Shown one piece after another: positions 42,447 through 51,916 of a stretch of DNA of 64,000 nucleotides. The stretch is from Ricordea florida (taxonomy: Eukaryota; Cnidaria; Anthozoa; Corallimorpharia; Ricordeidae), in the NCBI GenBank assembly GCA_949710005.1, contig OX453276.1, positions 6,170,877-6,234,876 of the forward strand, in the 5' to 3' direction. Under the pieces are notes generated by a model, which ran no database searches, was not told where the DNA came from, and worked only from the letters and a program-made list of their open reading frames with translations. A program made the position numbers and the translations under genes. The stretch's first letter is position 1. Every line of letters begins with the position of its first letter.

Positions 42447-44060
42447 ATGTTATTTAGCGATTTCAAATCAAAATACCCAAAAGCAAACTTGGGAAAATTC
42501 ACATTCGTCAATGACTCATTCGGAGGATATGTTAAATGGAATGTTAATGGAGTAACGGTTATGTCTGATGATGATCCTTCTGGAAAAACATGGACTGATT
42601 CTCTCCCCGATAATTTGAAAAAGTTATTGCAGGAAGATTTGGGAGTTTCAGACAAAGAAAAAACAAGTTCCTTTCCCGCAAGTTTAAGATTAACAGACCA
42701 AATATATCCAATACCCGGGATTAAATTCAATTCGTTTGCTCTTGATGTCACACAATTACTAACCAATCTGAATATATATGTTTCAGAAAAAGATAGTTTC
42801 ACGAAAGAAATGAAGAATATTTTCAAAAACCAAACTGTAGGATTTACCAGTGGAAAAGAAGCTAGAGCATGGTTGGGAAAACCAAATATTAGTCAATGGC
42901 CTCAACAATTAAACATGGCTGTTTGGTGCGCAACATCTGGATGTGGTGTTAGTTTAAGTGATATTTTTAATTACCCTAAAGTTATCAGAAGTTTCTTTGT
43001 TTTTCACATTTACTTTACAATAAGAAGAATATTAGAAGAATTAAAAGTACCATTTCCCGACGAAGAAACTTTTTCCTTAAAAGATAATCAATATAACAAA
43101 AGTGCTTATAACACATTATGCGCAGAGTTTGGGTTAAGTAACAATCAAGATTCCAAAGGATGGAAAAACCCCCTGGCTGATTTTAGATTCAAAGGAGGAG
43201 CAAATAATGGAGTTGGAGATATATTCATTGATTATGGAAAAGGATATGCAGAACCTGGTAGTGTGCCAGGAAGTGCGGAATCACAATATTCAGGTGGTGG
43301 TTTACAAAATGTTAGAATTGTGAGAAATTATGATACAGAAGCAAATATTTGGCCAAGCAGAGAACATAAATTTTACGATGATGGTGGAAGAAAAGGTAAT
43401 GGAGATTTAATCTCAATGATGAGAAATGATCATTTTGTTGATTTCCAGTATTCTTGGTTTATCGCAGAATCGGGGCATGGATTAACAAAAGCAGGATTGG
43501 GTAGAATAAATAGATCAGTTGAAGCTTTTGTTTATTGCATATTGGGGGCGCAAGTTAATACAAGAAATTCCATTGTGGGAAATGGTGGAGGAGCAACAGA
43601 AACGCAAGAGGAATTCAAAGCATTATTTGAAAGTAGTGTAAAAGAAAATAAGATTTCCAACTTCGTTCAAAATTACCAAAAATCTGTTCAGGAAACAAAG
43701 TTGCGTCTTGATTTGGCGGTAGCTCCAGGAGTTTGGTTGATGCCTAGTAATTTAATTATAAATACAGAAAGTGTGATCGGATACAATAATAATCTGAAAA
43801 TGGCTACAAAAGATATGAAATTTGGTGTAAATAATTCTATAAATGTAGAAACAAAATCTGTTGGAATACCTAATAGTCTAGGCACAACAAAAGTTATATT
43901 AAATACCAAACCTAAACCAATAGCGAGCAAAGTAAGTGAAAAACAGGAAACGGATAATGGGGAGGATGAAGTTAAGAATATAGAAACATCTTTTCACCAA
44001 AATAATCTTATTGTTTTAGGGATTGGCGGGGCATTATTATCCTGGTTTTTGTTTCGCTAA
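42447..44060 (+). CDS. Polinton large protein with C-terminal membrane anchor, unknown
   Basis: 537 aa from the first ATG. The globular body has no motif I know. The last ~20 residues (LIVLGIGGALLSWFLF) are a tail anchor, preceded by a Lys/Glu-rich linker. Large size and position between candidate structural genes suggest a virion or membrane protein. It is the largest unassigned gene of the element. Confidence 0.6.
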   Translation: MLFSDFKSKYPKANLGKFTFVNDSFGGYVKWNVNGVTVMSDDDPSGKTWTDSLPDNLKKLLQEDLGVSDKEKTSSFPASLRLTDQIYPIPGIKFNSFALDVTQLLTNLNIYVSEKDSFTKEMKNIFKNQTVGFTSGKEARAWLGKPNISQWPQQLNMAVWCATSGCGVSLSDIFNYPKVIRSFFVFHIYFTIRRILEELKVPFPDEETFSLKDNQYNKSAYNTLCAEFGLSNNQDSKGWKNPLADFRFKGGANNGVGDIFIDYGKGYAEPGSVPGSAESQYSGGGLQNVRIVRNYDTEANIWPSREHKFYDDGGRKGNGDLISMMRNDHFVDFQYSWFIAESGHGLTKAGLGRINRSVEAFVYCILGAQVNTRNSIVGNGGGATETQEEFKALFESSVKENKISNFVQNYQKSVQETKLRLDLAVAPGVWLMPSNLIINTESVIGYNNNLKMATKDMKFGVNNSINVETKSVGIPNSLGTTKVILNTKPKPIASKVSEKQETDNGEDEVKNIETSFHQNNLIVLGIGGALLSWFLFR

Positions 44061-44110
44061 TGTTTTGATTAAATGAATCTAAAGATGAACGTGATGTAAT
44101 CAAAACAAAA

Positions 44111-44746
44111 ATGTTGAGTATTACAATATATGATTCTGAAACCCGGGTTTATTTAGATCCGCCGCTGAAAAATCTTCGGGAGATACAACTCCTTGATTGC
44201 AATATAAAAACCAAAAGATTGATTAATTTCAGGGATCAACAGATATTATTCAAAGATAATAATCAGCCTCTCATAATAATACAGCCCGGCACATATTCTC
44301 TGCGTAATATTCAATCAATCTTTCTTAATGATCCTGATAGGGAAAAGATAACAATAATTGAGACAGACACTGTTGACTATCTTTATTCCAATAAAAACTT
44401 CAAAATAAAACTTACGAGAGGATTGGCTTTTGGTTTAGGCGTGCCCGAAGTTATAAATCCTGGTAAATTATATCCAATAAATATACAAATTAGAGAGCCT
44501 TTGAGACTTATGTGCAGTATAGTGGATAATAAGTCATCATATATGAATAACACCAAATATGAAGAACTTGTGAAACTCGCGCCCTCGCACCTACTCGCAA
44601 ACATACCATCAAAGGATTACCCAACAATTCCGGTTCAAAAATATGAGAATCCCATAAACCACTTTGATTTAAGTATCTTAGACAACGAATGGAAAAAACT
44701 TGATCTGAAGGGTTCACCCATAACTTTCAGTTTAAGATTTAGATAA
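44111..44746 (+). CDS. Polinton candidate minor capsid (penton-like) protein
   Basis: 211 aa, beta-rich. It opens with YDSETRVYLDPPLKNLREIQ and LLDCNIK, then IIQPGTYSLRNIQSIF, a pattern I associate with the single-jelly-roll minor capsid proteins of cnidarian Polintons, and ends SPITFSLRFR. The assignment is tentative. Confidence 0.5.
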   Translation: MLSITIYDSETRVYLDPPLKNLREIQLLDCNIKTKRLINFRDQQILFKDNNQPLIIIQPGTYSLRNIQSIFLNDPDREKITIIETDTVDYLYSNKNFKIKLTRGLAFGLGVPEVINPGKLYPINIQIREPLRLMCSIVDNKSSYMNNTKYEELVKLAPSHLLANIPSKDYPTIPVQKYENPINHFDLSILDNEWKKLDLKGSPITFSLRFR

Positions 44747-44858
44747 TTTTTTTTGTTATGTAACCAGTACTTAGGTTATATAACATTAATCTTCTTCGCC
44801 CCCATACCTCTTCTTTCAAAAACTTTAGCTCTTCAAAATCAATACACCAATCTAAATA

Positions 44859-45494
44859 TCAAGATGGATGCCATGTTACAACCATTAATTCATCGTGTAA
44901 GTCTTTATAGAATTTGCGTTTATGTATTGCTTTCATTAAATCATCATGTAAATCTTTGTGGAATTTCTTTTTATGTTCGATAACATAACGATCTATTCTT
45001 ATATTAAATTTTAATAACCTAATTAAATAATTCTCATCAAATTTTTTAATACTAATATTTTTATCCCTATACCCACAAACTTCGTCTGAAAAATAAAACT
45101 CTTCATCATCCTTACAAAAAGGAAAAATAAAATTATCACAAATTTTTTTCATTCGTATTTTATGAATATATGTGTAATTCATATATTTTAAAATACCTTT
45201 CACAAATTTATTAGTGTTTTTTATTTCATCAAAGGTATAATTATTAAATGATTCAATATCATTATTAGTTCCCCTTTTCATATAATTAACTCTAACAGAA
45301 CAACGTATATACTCCTTTTTAAAACTAAACCGATTTTTTGCTATAGTTTTTTCAAAATCGCCATTAATTGCTTCCATAAAATCTTTTATTCTTAGTTTTT
45401 CCGTATTATGATAAATAAGAATAAAAGAATCGATTTCATCTTCATCATCATCATATTCATAATAAGAGTTTTTTTCATAAAATTTATTTTCCAT
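44859..45494 (-). CDS. Polinton charged protein, unknown
   Basis: 211 aa, begins MENKFYEKNSYYEYDDDEDE. Tyr/Asp/Lys-rich; near its C-terminus a short duplication repeats KKFHKDLHDDLM as RKFYKDLHDELM. No domain recognised. Convergent with 44111-44746. Confidence 0.55.
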   Translation of the reverse strand: MENKFYEKNSYYEYDDDEDEIDSFILIYHNTEKLRIKDFMEAINGDFEKTIAKNRFSFKKEYIRCSVRVNYMKRGTNNDIESFNNYTFDEIKNTNKFVKGILKYMNYTYIHKIRMKKICDNFIFPFCKDDEEFYFSDEVCGYRDKNISIKKFDENYLIRLLKFNIRIDRYVIEHKKKFHKDLHDDLMKAIHKRKFYKDLHDELMVVTWHPS

Positions 45495-45586
45495 CTTTTT
45501 TTATTTTATGATTTTTCTTTTTAAATATCAATTTTGTTATTAAACCAAAATAAGGGTTTCATAACATAATTGCCTATTCTTCGCTT

Positions 45587-46045
45587 TTATTCTAAATCGT
45601 AAAATAATTTAATTTTGCAATCCTTGCAAGAGGATTTTTGCTTATCATGTTCGCATATTTGAGATCCAACACATTCTACACATTGTTGTTTTTGTTTATT
45701 ATGTCTGCAAATATGCGAACCTCCACATTCCTTACAATGTTGTTTTTGTTTATTATGTACGCATATTTGCGATCCTCCACATTCCTTACAGTGATATTTA
45801 TATTTATTATGTATCAAGCAATTATACCCATTACATTCGCTGCAAAATTTTTTTATTTTTCCATGATCACAAATAATTCTACTAGTAAGGGCAACTTTTT
45901 CAATTAAATCAGCAATTTCCTCATCTTTGTGTTTTGTAATTTCATCAATTAGTTCTTGCTTATTCATTTTTGCTCTTCCTTTTATTTCAAAGTCTTTCGC
46001 TATTATTCTTATTTCGTAAATATATAATTTTCTTAGCTGATCCAT
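45587..46045 (-). CDS. Polinton SAP-like plus tandem CxHx...CxxC repeat protein
   Basis: 152 aa from ATG. The first ~45 residues (MDQLRKLYIYEIRIIAKDFE...) look like a SAP-type DNA-binding helix pair. After this come a lead unit and four tandem ~19-residue units of the form ICxHNKQKQHCKECGGS, whose Cys/His spacing implies zinc binding. Such repeats occur in large DNA viruses, algae and protists. The start codon and first five codons lie in the TIR and equal those of PolB. Role unknown; DNA-binding regulator is a guess. Confidence 0.65.
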   Translation of the reverse strand: MDQLRKLYIYEIRIIAKDFEIKGRAKMNKQELIDEITKHKDEEIADLIEKVALTSRIICDHGKIKKFCSECNGYNCLIHNKYKYHCKECGGSQICVHNKQKQHCKECGGSHICRHNKQKQQCVECVGSQICEHDKQKSSCKDCKIKLFYDLE

Positions 46046-46701
46046 AATTACTTTTGTAAGAAATATCAAATCTTTAAGCCGCTTTTCAAATTTTTAATCC
46101 GCCTGTTCCAGAAATCCTTGCCAAAATTCCCGGCTTTTATGCTGCTGATCAAAATTCACGTGTCCCCGCTTGGTGACGGGTTCATCAAAACTTTGCGGGG
46201 GCTTCAACAATACCTAGCGGCGGCTTGGCTAATGCTTTGAGAAGGCTTGAGGGCTTCAACAATACCTAGCGGCGGCTTGGCTAGTGCTTTGTGAAGGCTT
46301 GAGGGCTTGACTAGGTCTTCTGGGTCTTAGGGATTTCGACAAGTATTTATTGGCTTTTATGCTGCTGGTTAAATTCCTGATCAAATTTTGGAAACCAATT
46401 TAGCTTATAAGCTAGAAAATCCTTGTCAAATTTCCTGTGTTCCAGAATTCCCGGCTTGGTATCAGGTTCGCCAAAACTTTGCAGAGGCTTCAACAATACC
46501 TAGCGACAGCTTGGCTAGTGCTTTGTGAAGACTTGAGGGTTTGACTAGGTCTTCTGGGTCTTAGGGATTTCGACAAGTATTTATTGGCTTTTATGCTGCT
46601 GGTTAAATTCCTGATCAAATTTTGGAAACCAATTTAGCTTATAAGCTAGAAAATCCTTGTCAAATTTCCTGTGTTCCAGAGCCGCAGTTTTCTCCCTCTC
46701 T
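46030..46701 (-). repeat. Polinton right TIR, 672 bp
   Basis: Reverse complement of the left TIR with no difference that I could find. It covers the start codon and first five codons of the Cys-repeat gene (45587-46045). Confidence 0.95.
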
Positions 46702-46706
46702 AATGG
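46702..46706 (+). repeat. Target-site duplication (right copy), AATGG
   Basis: Matches 30303-30307. Its ATG is the initiation codon of the downstream P450 exon. Confidence 0.85.
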
Positions 46707-46908
46707 AGTGGTCCCGGACGGATTATTTTACTGCTTCCAATCTTTTCCTCGCTTTTCTTTTTCTTCTGGTTCTCAACCAGCTGATTGAGCTATACCAGTT
46801 TAGGAACATGCCCCCGGGGCCTCGTATGAAAAGCTTGCCTTTTCTTGGTAACGAACTGAGCTTCGATTCAACAGAGCCAGGAGAACGCCTGTTTAATGCA
46901 ACCAAGAG
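46703..46908 (+). CDS. P450 copy A exon 1
   Basis: 206 nt, the same length and phase as exon 1 of the intact copy. Starts MEWSRTDYF; GTTTGT donor. The ATG lies within the Polinton target duplication. Confidence 0.88.
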
Positions 46909-47555
46909 GTTTGTTAAGATTTCATTCTTCTCTAAGATCTCTTCATACTTATTTTTACGAAGGCCTTCACATGTCACATTCAAACTTGATTTTTATGTTT
47001 TCGTTGCGTTGCCCTCCCAGTAAAACTTGATATAAATTATGCACGGTCATGCTGTCCGCTTTCCGAATGTGTATTATTTTGCTGTTAATCTCTGGCATAG
47101 AATATTCCATTGCGTTTCTTAAAAAAATCTGTCGTTGGCTTTAAATGATTATAAATGATTAAAACAGGGTAACAACGAAACAATGGCAGAATTCGTGCCT
47201 GCCAACGCTATTCATCGCGGGTATAAAAGAGCTCCACAGCCTAGCAAAATCGCACCCCCCAAAAAAGACAGACAGGTTAGTGTCGAAATATCAGGTCAGT
47301 GAAGCGTAACTTTTTAGGTTACATTGATTAGCATCAAACTATGTCTGATCGTCCACCTGCCTTTTACGACAGCTGCTACATCGCCCCGCCTGCTTGCAAT
47401 GTGTAAATCTCTTTTGACCTTAAACAATATTAAAACAATATATATGAAACACCACAGGCGGCCTAAATATTCTACGCATGCACTCGACTCTTAAAATCAT
47501 GGCGCCCCATATTTTAGCCTACGTGTAGCCGTACCTAAAATTTCCGTACGTAAAA

Positions 47556-47742
47556 ATTCCGCACGAATTTTTTTTACTACGTGTGAAAAAGTCACAATTG
47601 GACCTTCCTTCTGCACGAATTTTTTTTTTTACCTTCTTCCTTCCATGAATTTTTTTTCTTGGCATTTTCCCTTGCATGAATTTTTTTTTGTTTTTTTCCC
47701 CACCCCCCACCCCCCCATCACTTTTCTAATGGTCCGTCCCTA
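47556..47742. mobile_element. Partial copy of the GGACGGACC MITE
   Basis: Shares the T-rich interior (GTGAAAAAGTCACAATTGG) and the right end (CCATCACTTTTCTAATGG, TCCGTCC) with 29780-30034; the left end is missing. Confidence 0.8.
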
Positions 47743-47761
47743 ATATGTGGAGACACAAGGT

Positions 47762-48071
47762 CAGGGGCGGATCCAGGGGAGGTGGATTAGGTGGCTAGCC
47801 ACCCCCCTCCCATTAGAACATCCCAGGAAAAAAAAAATAAATAAATAGATAAAACAAAACAATGAGATAATAATAGAAAAGAATAAAAAAAATAGTATAA
47901 ACTAGAAATACGTCCGAAATACGTCCGGTGCTATTTGTACCTGGGTGTTGTTTTTACATCCACTGCCATGGAAATTTATGAATTTAAAACTATGCAAATT
48001 TGCAATTTCAAAACGAGGCTTGACCGATTGATATCAGCCACCCCCGTTAAAAAATCCTGGATCTGCCCCTG
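47762..48071. mobile_element. TIR element with CAGGGGCGGATCCAGG end
   Basis: CAGGGGCGGATCCAGG at the left; CCTGGATCTGCCCCTG at the right; flanked by AAGGT on both sides (47757-47761 and 48072-48076). This terminal sequence is typical of widespread non-autonomous hAT-like elements, though those usually show 8-bp duplications. 310 bp, in the P450 region where exon 2 is missing. Confidence 0.8.
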
Positions 48072-48076
48072 AAGGT

Positions 48077-48235
48077 AGTAGTTAGCGGTTGGCGCGTTGG
48101 ACTTCCGAGCATGAATTCCAAGGTTTAAGCCCTGGTGATGACACTGTGTTGTACCCTCAGACAAGAAACTTCCCTCCACGCTGTCTCTCTCCACCCAAAT
48201 GTATCAATGGGATGTATAACCTTCGGAAATGCTAC
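48077..48235 (+). mobile_element. tRNA-like SINE copy
   Basis: AGTAGTTAGCGGTTGG..GCG (A-box-like), AGGTTTAAGCCCTGG (B-box-like), then ACAAGAAACTTCCCTCCACG and CTGTCTCTCTCCACCC, the body shared with 25005-25510 and 61083-61370. Confidence 0.65.
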
Positions 48236-48429
48236 TGAAACTAGCTTAAGCTCTGCCCGTCTAGGCCTCATAGTTCATTTGAGCCTTTATGTTACCAACC
48301 TACTTACACATTGGGACATCTCTGCTAAATCATTGTATGTACTTATAAATAGATATAATAAGTGCCCCATGACAACGGGGATTACCTTTCGGGTTCTAGT
48401 ATGATCCTAAAAGGTTTGCTCCATTACAG

Positions 48430-49459
48430 GAGGAAAAGATATAATCATTGGAAACTACGGCCCTGCCTGGCGCTTTTACCGCAAGGTCTTCGTTTCAGCG
48501 ACTCGCCGATACCTTTCCAACCAGCAGCTTATTGAAGAGAGAATCAGTGAACAAGCCGGTAGGCTACTTACATATTTTGAGAAACAGAATGGAAAGGATT
48601 TCAATCCAAGCGGGATTATCCCGGAATGCGTGGCAAACGTTATTTGTAGAATCACCTTTGGCAAGAATTTTGACTCGTCTCACCCAGAATTCCATGAACT
48701 TTTGCATCAACACAAAACATTGATTAACGATGCTGCGTTGAGGTCGGTAACATTCCTTCTGGACTTCTTCCCCATTGCGAAATTCTTGCCTTTGGAGGTT
48801 TACCAAGTGGTCAAACGAGCCTCGGACCGCATCTTTGAGATATTACGCAAACGGCTCAAGGAACATGAAGTGGATTTCGACCCTCAGCCGAGATTGAAAA
48901 CTTAACTGCGGCTCTGTTAAAAGAGAGGCTTGTTGCTCTTGGTGAGATAGCAACTGAAAACAAAGCCGACCTGCTGTCAGACGACTATCTCCTTAATACC
49001 ATGGAAGATATGTTTCTCGCAGGCTTTGAAAGCACCAGTACCACCCTTCGTTGGACCATTGCCTTCCTGGTCAACAATCCCGAGTACCAACAGGAGATAC
49101 AAGACCAACTGGATCACGTGGTGGGAAGAGACCGCATGGCAGGACTTGGCGATCGTCCAAATCTTCCTCTTGTCCAAGCAACGATCATGGAGGCACTGCG
49201 GATTGGAAACATCGCTGAGGCGGCCATTCCTCACTACACGTTGAAGGTGACCGTATTGGCTGGTTATCGTGTTCCTAAGGACACCGTTGTGATAGCAAAC
49301 CTGCAGTCTGTCCATGAGGATCCAGATTGTTGGGAGAACCCTTTGACATTTGACCCACATCGCCACATTGACTCTAGTGGCCAGCTGGTCACCAACTCAG
49401 GCAATTTCCTACCGTTTTCTGCTGGACGTCGGTCTTGTGCTGGGGAACCGCTGGCAAAG
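48430..49459 (+). pseudogene. P450 copy A main exon with one-base frameshift
   Basis: ATTACAG acceptor, GTGAGA donor. Reads GGKDIIIGNYGPAWRFYRKV up to FDP near 48884, then resumes one frame over at AEIENLTAALLKER. Length 1,030 nt against 1,028 in the paralogue, which fits one lost base plus one extra codon. Confidence 0.9.
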
Positions 49460-49772
49460 GTGAGATTCTATGTAAATTTAATGCTCTCTTTATTCTCAGC
49501 CATGACTGTGTTCGAGATCATTCACACTTATCATGTGAGTCCTAGGGATCGAAAGCTTTCGTGATTTCGAAGTATTTAGAAAAGTGATGCATAACCCTAA
49601 AAATGCATTATTATATGGCTAGTTCCGCGAGCGGGCAGGGTGTGGCGAATCCTGAGTCCTTATTGGCTAGCAAAGTGGGCTTATTTAGTCTGCTCGTGAT
49701 TGCCCACCTTGTCCTACGGAACAAAGCAAAGGTATAAATGGCCATGTAATTAATCCCTTATTGACTAAACTT

Positions 49773-49807
<35 letters not shown>

Positions 49808-50087
49808 TTTTAGCGTTTTTTTTTGTTTAACCTTAACTGACATGTCGGTCAATAAAAAGCTAAGTAAAAGAATTTTGCCAATATGCTGCCATCTTAACTT
49901 CTTTCTTTTTTTTAATAACGCATGCTTACAACTCTAGATTAACATCCAAGTTAGGCTAGCTTTTACACAAAGATCTACAAAACTAGACTGTAGACTCCAA
50001 TCTAGGTAAGGTCCCAAAGGTATTACAAGGACCAAAGCTGACGATGACGCCGTTCACTACATTTTTCTTAAAATTGTTTAAAAGCTT

Positions 50088-50728
50088 AACCCTTTAAGCC
50101 CCGAGGGGTCTCCCTGTGACGAGTAAAATCGTCTGGCGTTAGCCAGAGTAAAATCGTCTGACGTTAGCCAGAGTAAAATCTATAGACACTATTGGTGCTT
50201 AAAGGGTTAAAGGGATAGTTTTTGACCCTTTAAGCCCCGAGGGGTCTCACTGTGACGAGTAAAATCGTCTGGCGTTAGCCAGAGTAAAATCTATAGACAC
50301 TATTGGTGCTTAAAGGGTTAAAGAGATAGTTTTTAACCCTTTTAAGCCCCGAGGGGTCTCACTGTGACGAGTAAAATCGTCTGGCGTTAGCCAGAGTAAA
50401 ATCTATAGTTTTTAACCCTTTAAGCCCCGAGGGGTCTCACTGTGACGAGTAAAATCGTCTGGCGTTAGCCAGAGTAAAATCGTCTGGCGTTAGCCAGAGT
50501 AAAATCTATAGACACTATTGGTGCTTAAAGGGTTAAAGAGATAGTTTTTAACCCTTTAAGCCCCGAGGGGTCTCACTGTGACGAGTAAAATCGTCTGGCG
50601 TTAGCCAGAGTAAAATCTATAGTTTTTAACCCTTTAAGCCCCGAGGGGTCTCACTGTGACGAGTAAAATCGTCTGGCGTTAGCCAGAGTAAAATCTATAA
50701 AGACACTATTAGGGCTTAAAGGGTTAAT
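50088..50728. repeat. Tandem array of a short TIR element, about seven units
   Basis: Each unit opens AACCCTTTAAGCCCCGAGGG and contains TCTCACTGTGACGAG and one or two copies of CGTCTGGCGTTAGCCAGAG (a CTGGC-GTTA-GCCAG hairpin). Full units close with TTGGTGCTTAAAGGGTTAA, the inverse of the opening; some units lack the closing end. A solo diverged copy lies at 55469-55557. The array is in the last intron of P450 copy A. Confidence 0.92.
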
Positions 50729-50891
50729 TTGTCACGACTCGCATTTTATTTCAATTTTATATAGGCAATTTCCTCTTTGGAAACTTATTTCGTCGAAGAA
50801 TTTAGGACTAATTGAGTTCAATTCCATCCACTCGGCCATATTACTTTTATTACTTTAATCTTAACCAATATTTTTTGTCGTTATTTGTTAG

Positions 50892-51038
50892 GTTGAACTG
50901 TTTTTATTTCTCTCCTGGATGCTGTACAAGTTTACTTTCTTGCCTTCTGAGAAGGGAACTCTTCCTGATCTAAGTGGGATCTCTGGCTTTACCCGTTTTC
51001 CCGCACCTTACAAAATCCGAGCTGTTAAGCGCGAGTGA
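50892..51038 (+). CDS. P450 copy A last exon
   Basis: 147 nt, phase 0, VELFLFLSWMLYKFTFLP to KRE stop; same length as the paralogue's last exon. The acceptor is GTTAG. Confidence 0.88.
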   Translation, partial: VELFLFLSWMLYKFTFLPSEKGTLPDLSGISGFTRFPAPYKIRAVKRE

Positions 51039-51910
51039 CCCAATATTGCCCTTATATGAAGTTAGAGTCGTGAATTGCCCCCGTCTTCAATGAAATCCAC
51101 GACAAGTCCCTTAATTTTAATGTAGATTTTAATGAGAAACACTGATCCTCGCTATCCCAAAAACAGAAAGCAGTAATCCTTGGTGATAAAAGCGTTCTGT
51201 TGCGCGATAGAATCTCAATCACTTTTCTTAGGTTACAAAGTTCATTGTTCTCGTGTTACTGTGGCTCTTGCTACTTAATTCTCCATTTACGGAGCTACGG
51301 GACGATTACTTAAGCCACGCATTCTTCATGAACAACAACGCAGTTATATATTTCCCGACAATAGTCTCCGTTTGTCCGAAAATGCGCATGTTAATTTGTA
51401 CGGCGCATGCTCATTTTAAGTCAAGATAAGACTTGCGCAAAGAAGCTCTGTATTACAGAGCTTTAAAAATTTAAAAATTTAAAATTTGTCATATAATGAC
51501 AGGCGGGAAGAGATCTCATGTGTATACCCACCACGAGTCCCCTGTGCGTAATTGAGGACTCGTGGTGGGTACCTGTAATAGGTGTTTTGTGTTAATTGTA
51601 AAAGAACCGCTTGTCGTTCTCGTACCGTTGCAAAAAAGAAAAACATGCACCTGAATACATGTACACCTGAACTCCAAGGATACAAAACAAATATCTCACA
51701 AAGGTGGTGTCACAGGCACCCCAGGACCCTCCAGGCCACGCCCCTGAGTCTCGCCTGCTCCTCGAGGATAACGTCCTACACATACGCTCTTTGGATTTGT
51801 CACGCGACCGTGGCAGAGGAACGTGTGACAAAGCCTAAATAAACTGCATATGTTGTAGCGTCACACGCGTGCAGCACGTTATTGGTGACATCTATGAAAA
51901 GAAAGATCTA
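51039..51910. other. Downstream of P450 copy A; one hairpin, no gene
   Basis: ACCCACCACGAGTCC (51527) and GGACTCGTGGTGGGT (51555) form a hairpin. Otherwise no coding signal that I trust; ORFs of 70-85 codons here are not protein-like. Confidence 0.55.
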
Positions 51911-51916
51911 TTACGT

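Larger units (their letters stand above)
30308..46701. mobile_element. Polinton/Maverick, 16.4 kb, looks whole and young
   Basis: A 16,394-bp element bounded by 672-bp TIRs and a 5-bp duplication. It codes the Polinton core set (protein-primed polymerase B, retroviral-type integrase, packaging ATPase) plus candidate capsid genes and several unknown proteins, 16 ORFs in all. The TIRs look identical base for base and no gene shows an obvious break, so the insertion is recent and it looks whole. I recognise no adenovirus-type cysteine protease, which many Polintons have. Apart from the integrase and three small genes, transcription runs rightward. Family placement rests on the gene set and TIR structure. 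Confidence 0.95.
46703..51038 (+). pseudogene. Cytochrome P450 gene (clan 2), Polinton-split and decaying
   Basis: Coding pieces: exon 1 46703-46908, main exon 48430-49459, last exon 50892-51038. Exon 1 gives an N-terminal membrane anchor (LFLAFLFLLVLNQLIELYQF) and the MPPGP hinge. The main exon has AGFESTSTT (I-helix), EALR (ExxR) and the haem block FSAGRRSCAG. The last exon ends YKIRAVKRE. Compared with the intact paralogue at 57.4-62.3 kb, exon 2 cannot be found between 46908 and 48430. One base is missing near 48885 (after DFDP), shifting the frame. The Polinton at the start codon cuts it from its upstream region. The likely original product was a microsomal monooxygenase; the gene is probably dead, unless the frameshift is an assembly error and exon 2 was missed. 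Confidence 0.88.

Noticed and set aside
30308-46701. Free-living virophage or giant-virus contamination
   Set aside because: Target duplication, TIRs and continuous P450 sequence on the right side show a chromosomal insertion.
46622-47023. Frame running from the Polinton TIR into P450 exon 1
   Set aside because: It opens with TTG, has no ATG before the P450 start and crosses the insertion boundary; treated as chance.
50088-50728. CRISPR-like direct repeats
   Set aside because: Units are contiguous with inverted ends and no unique spacers, in an animal intron; a tandem TIR element fits better.
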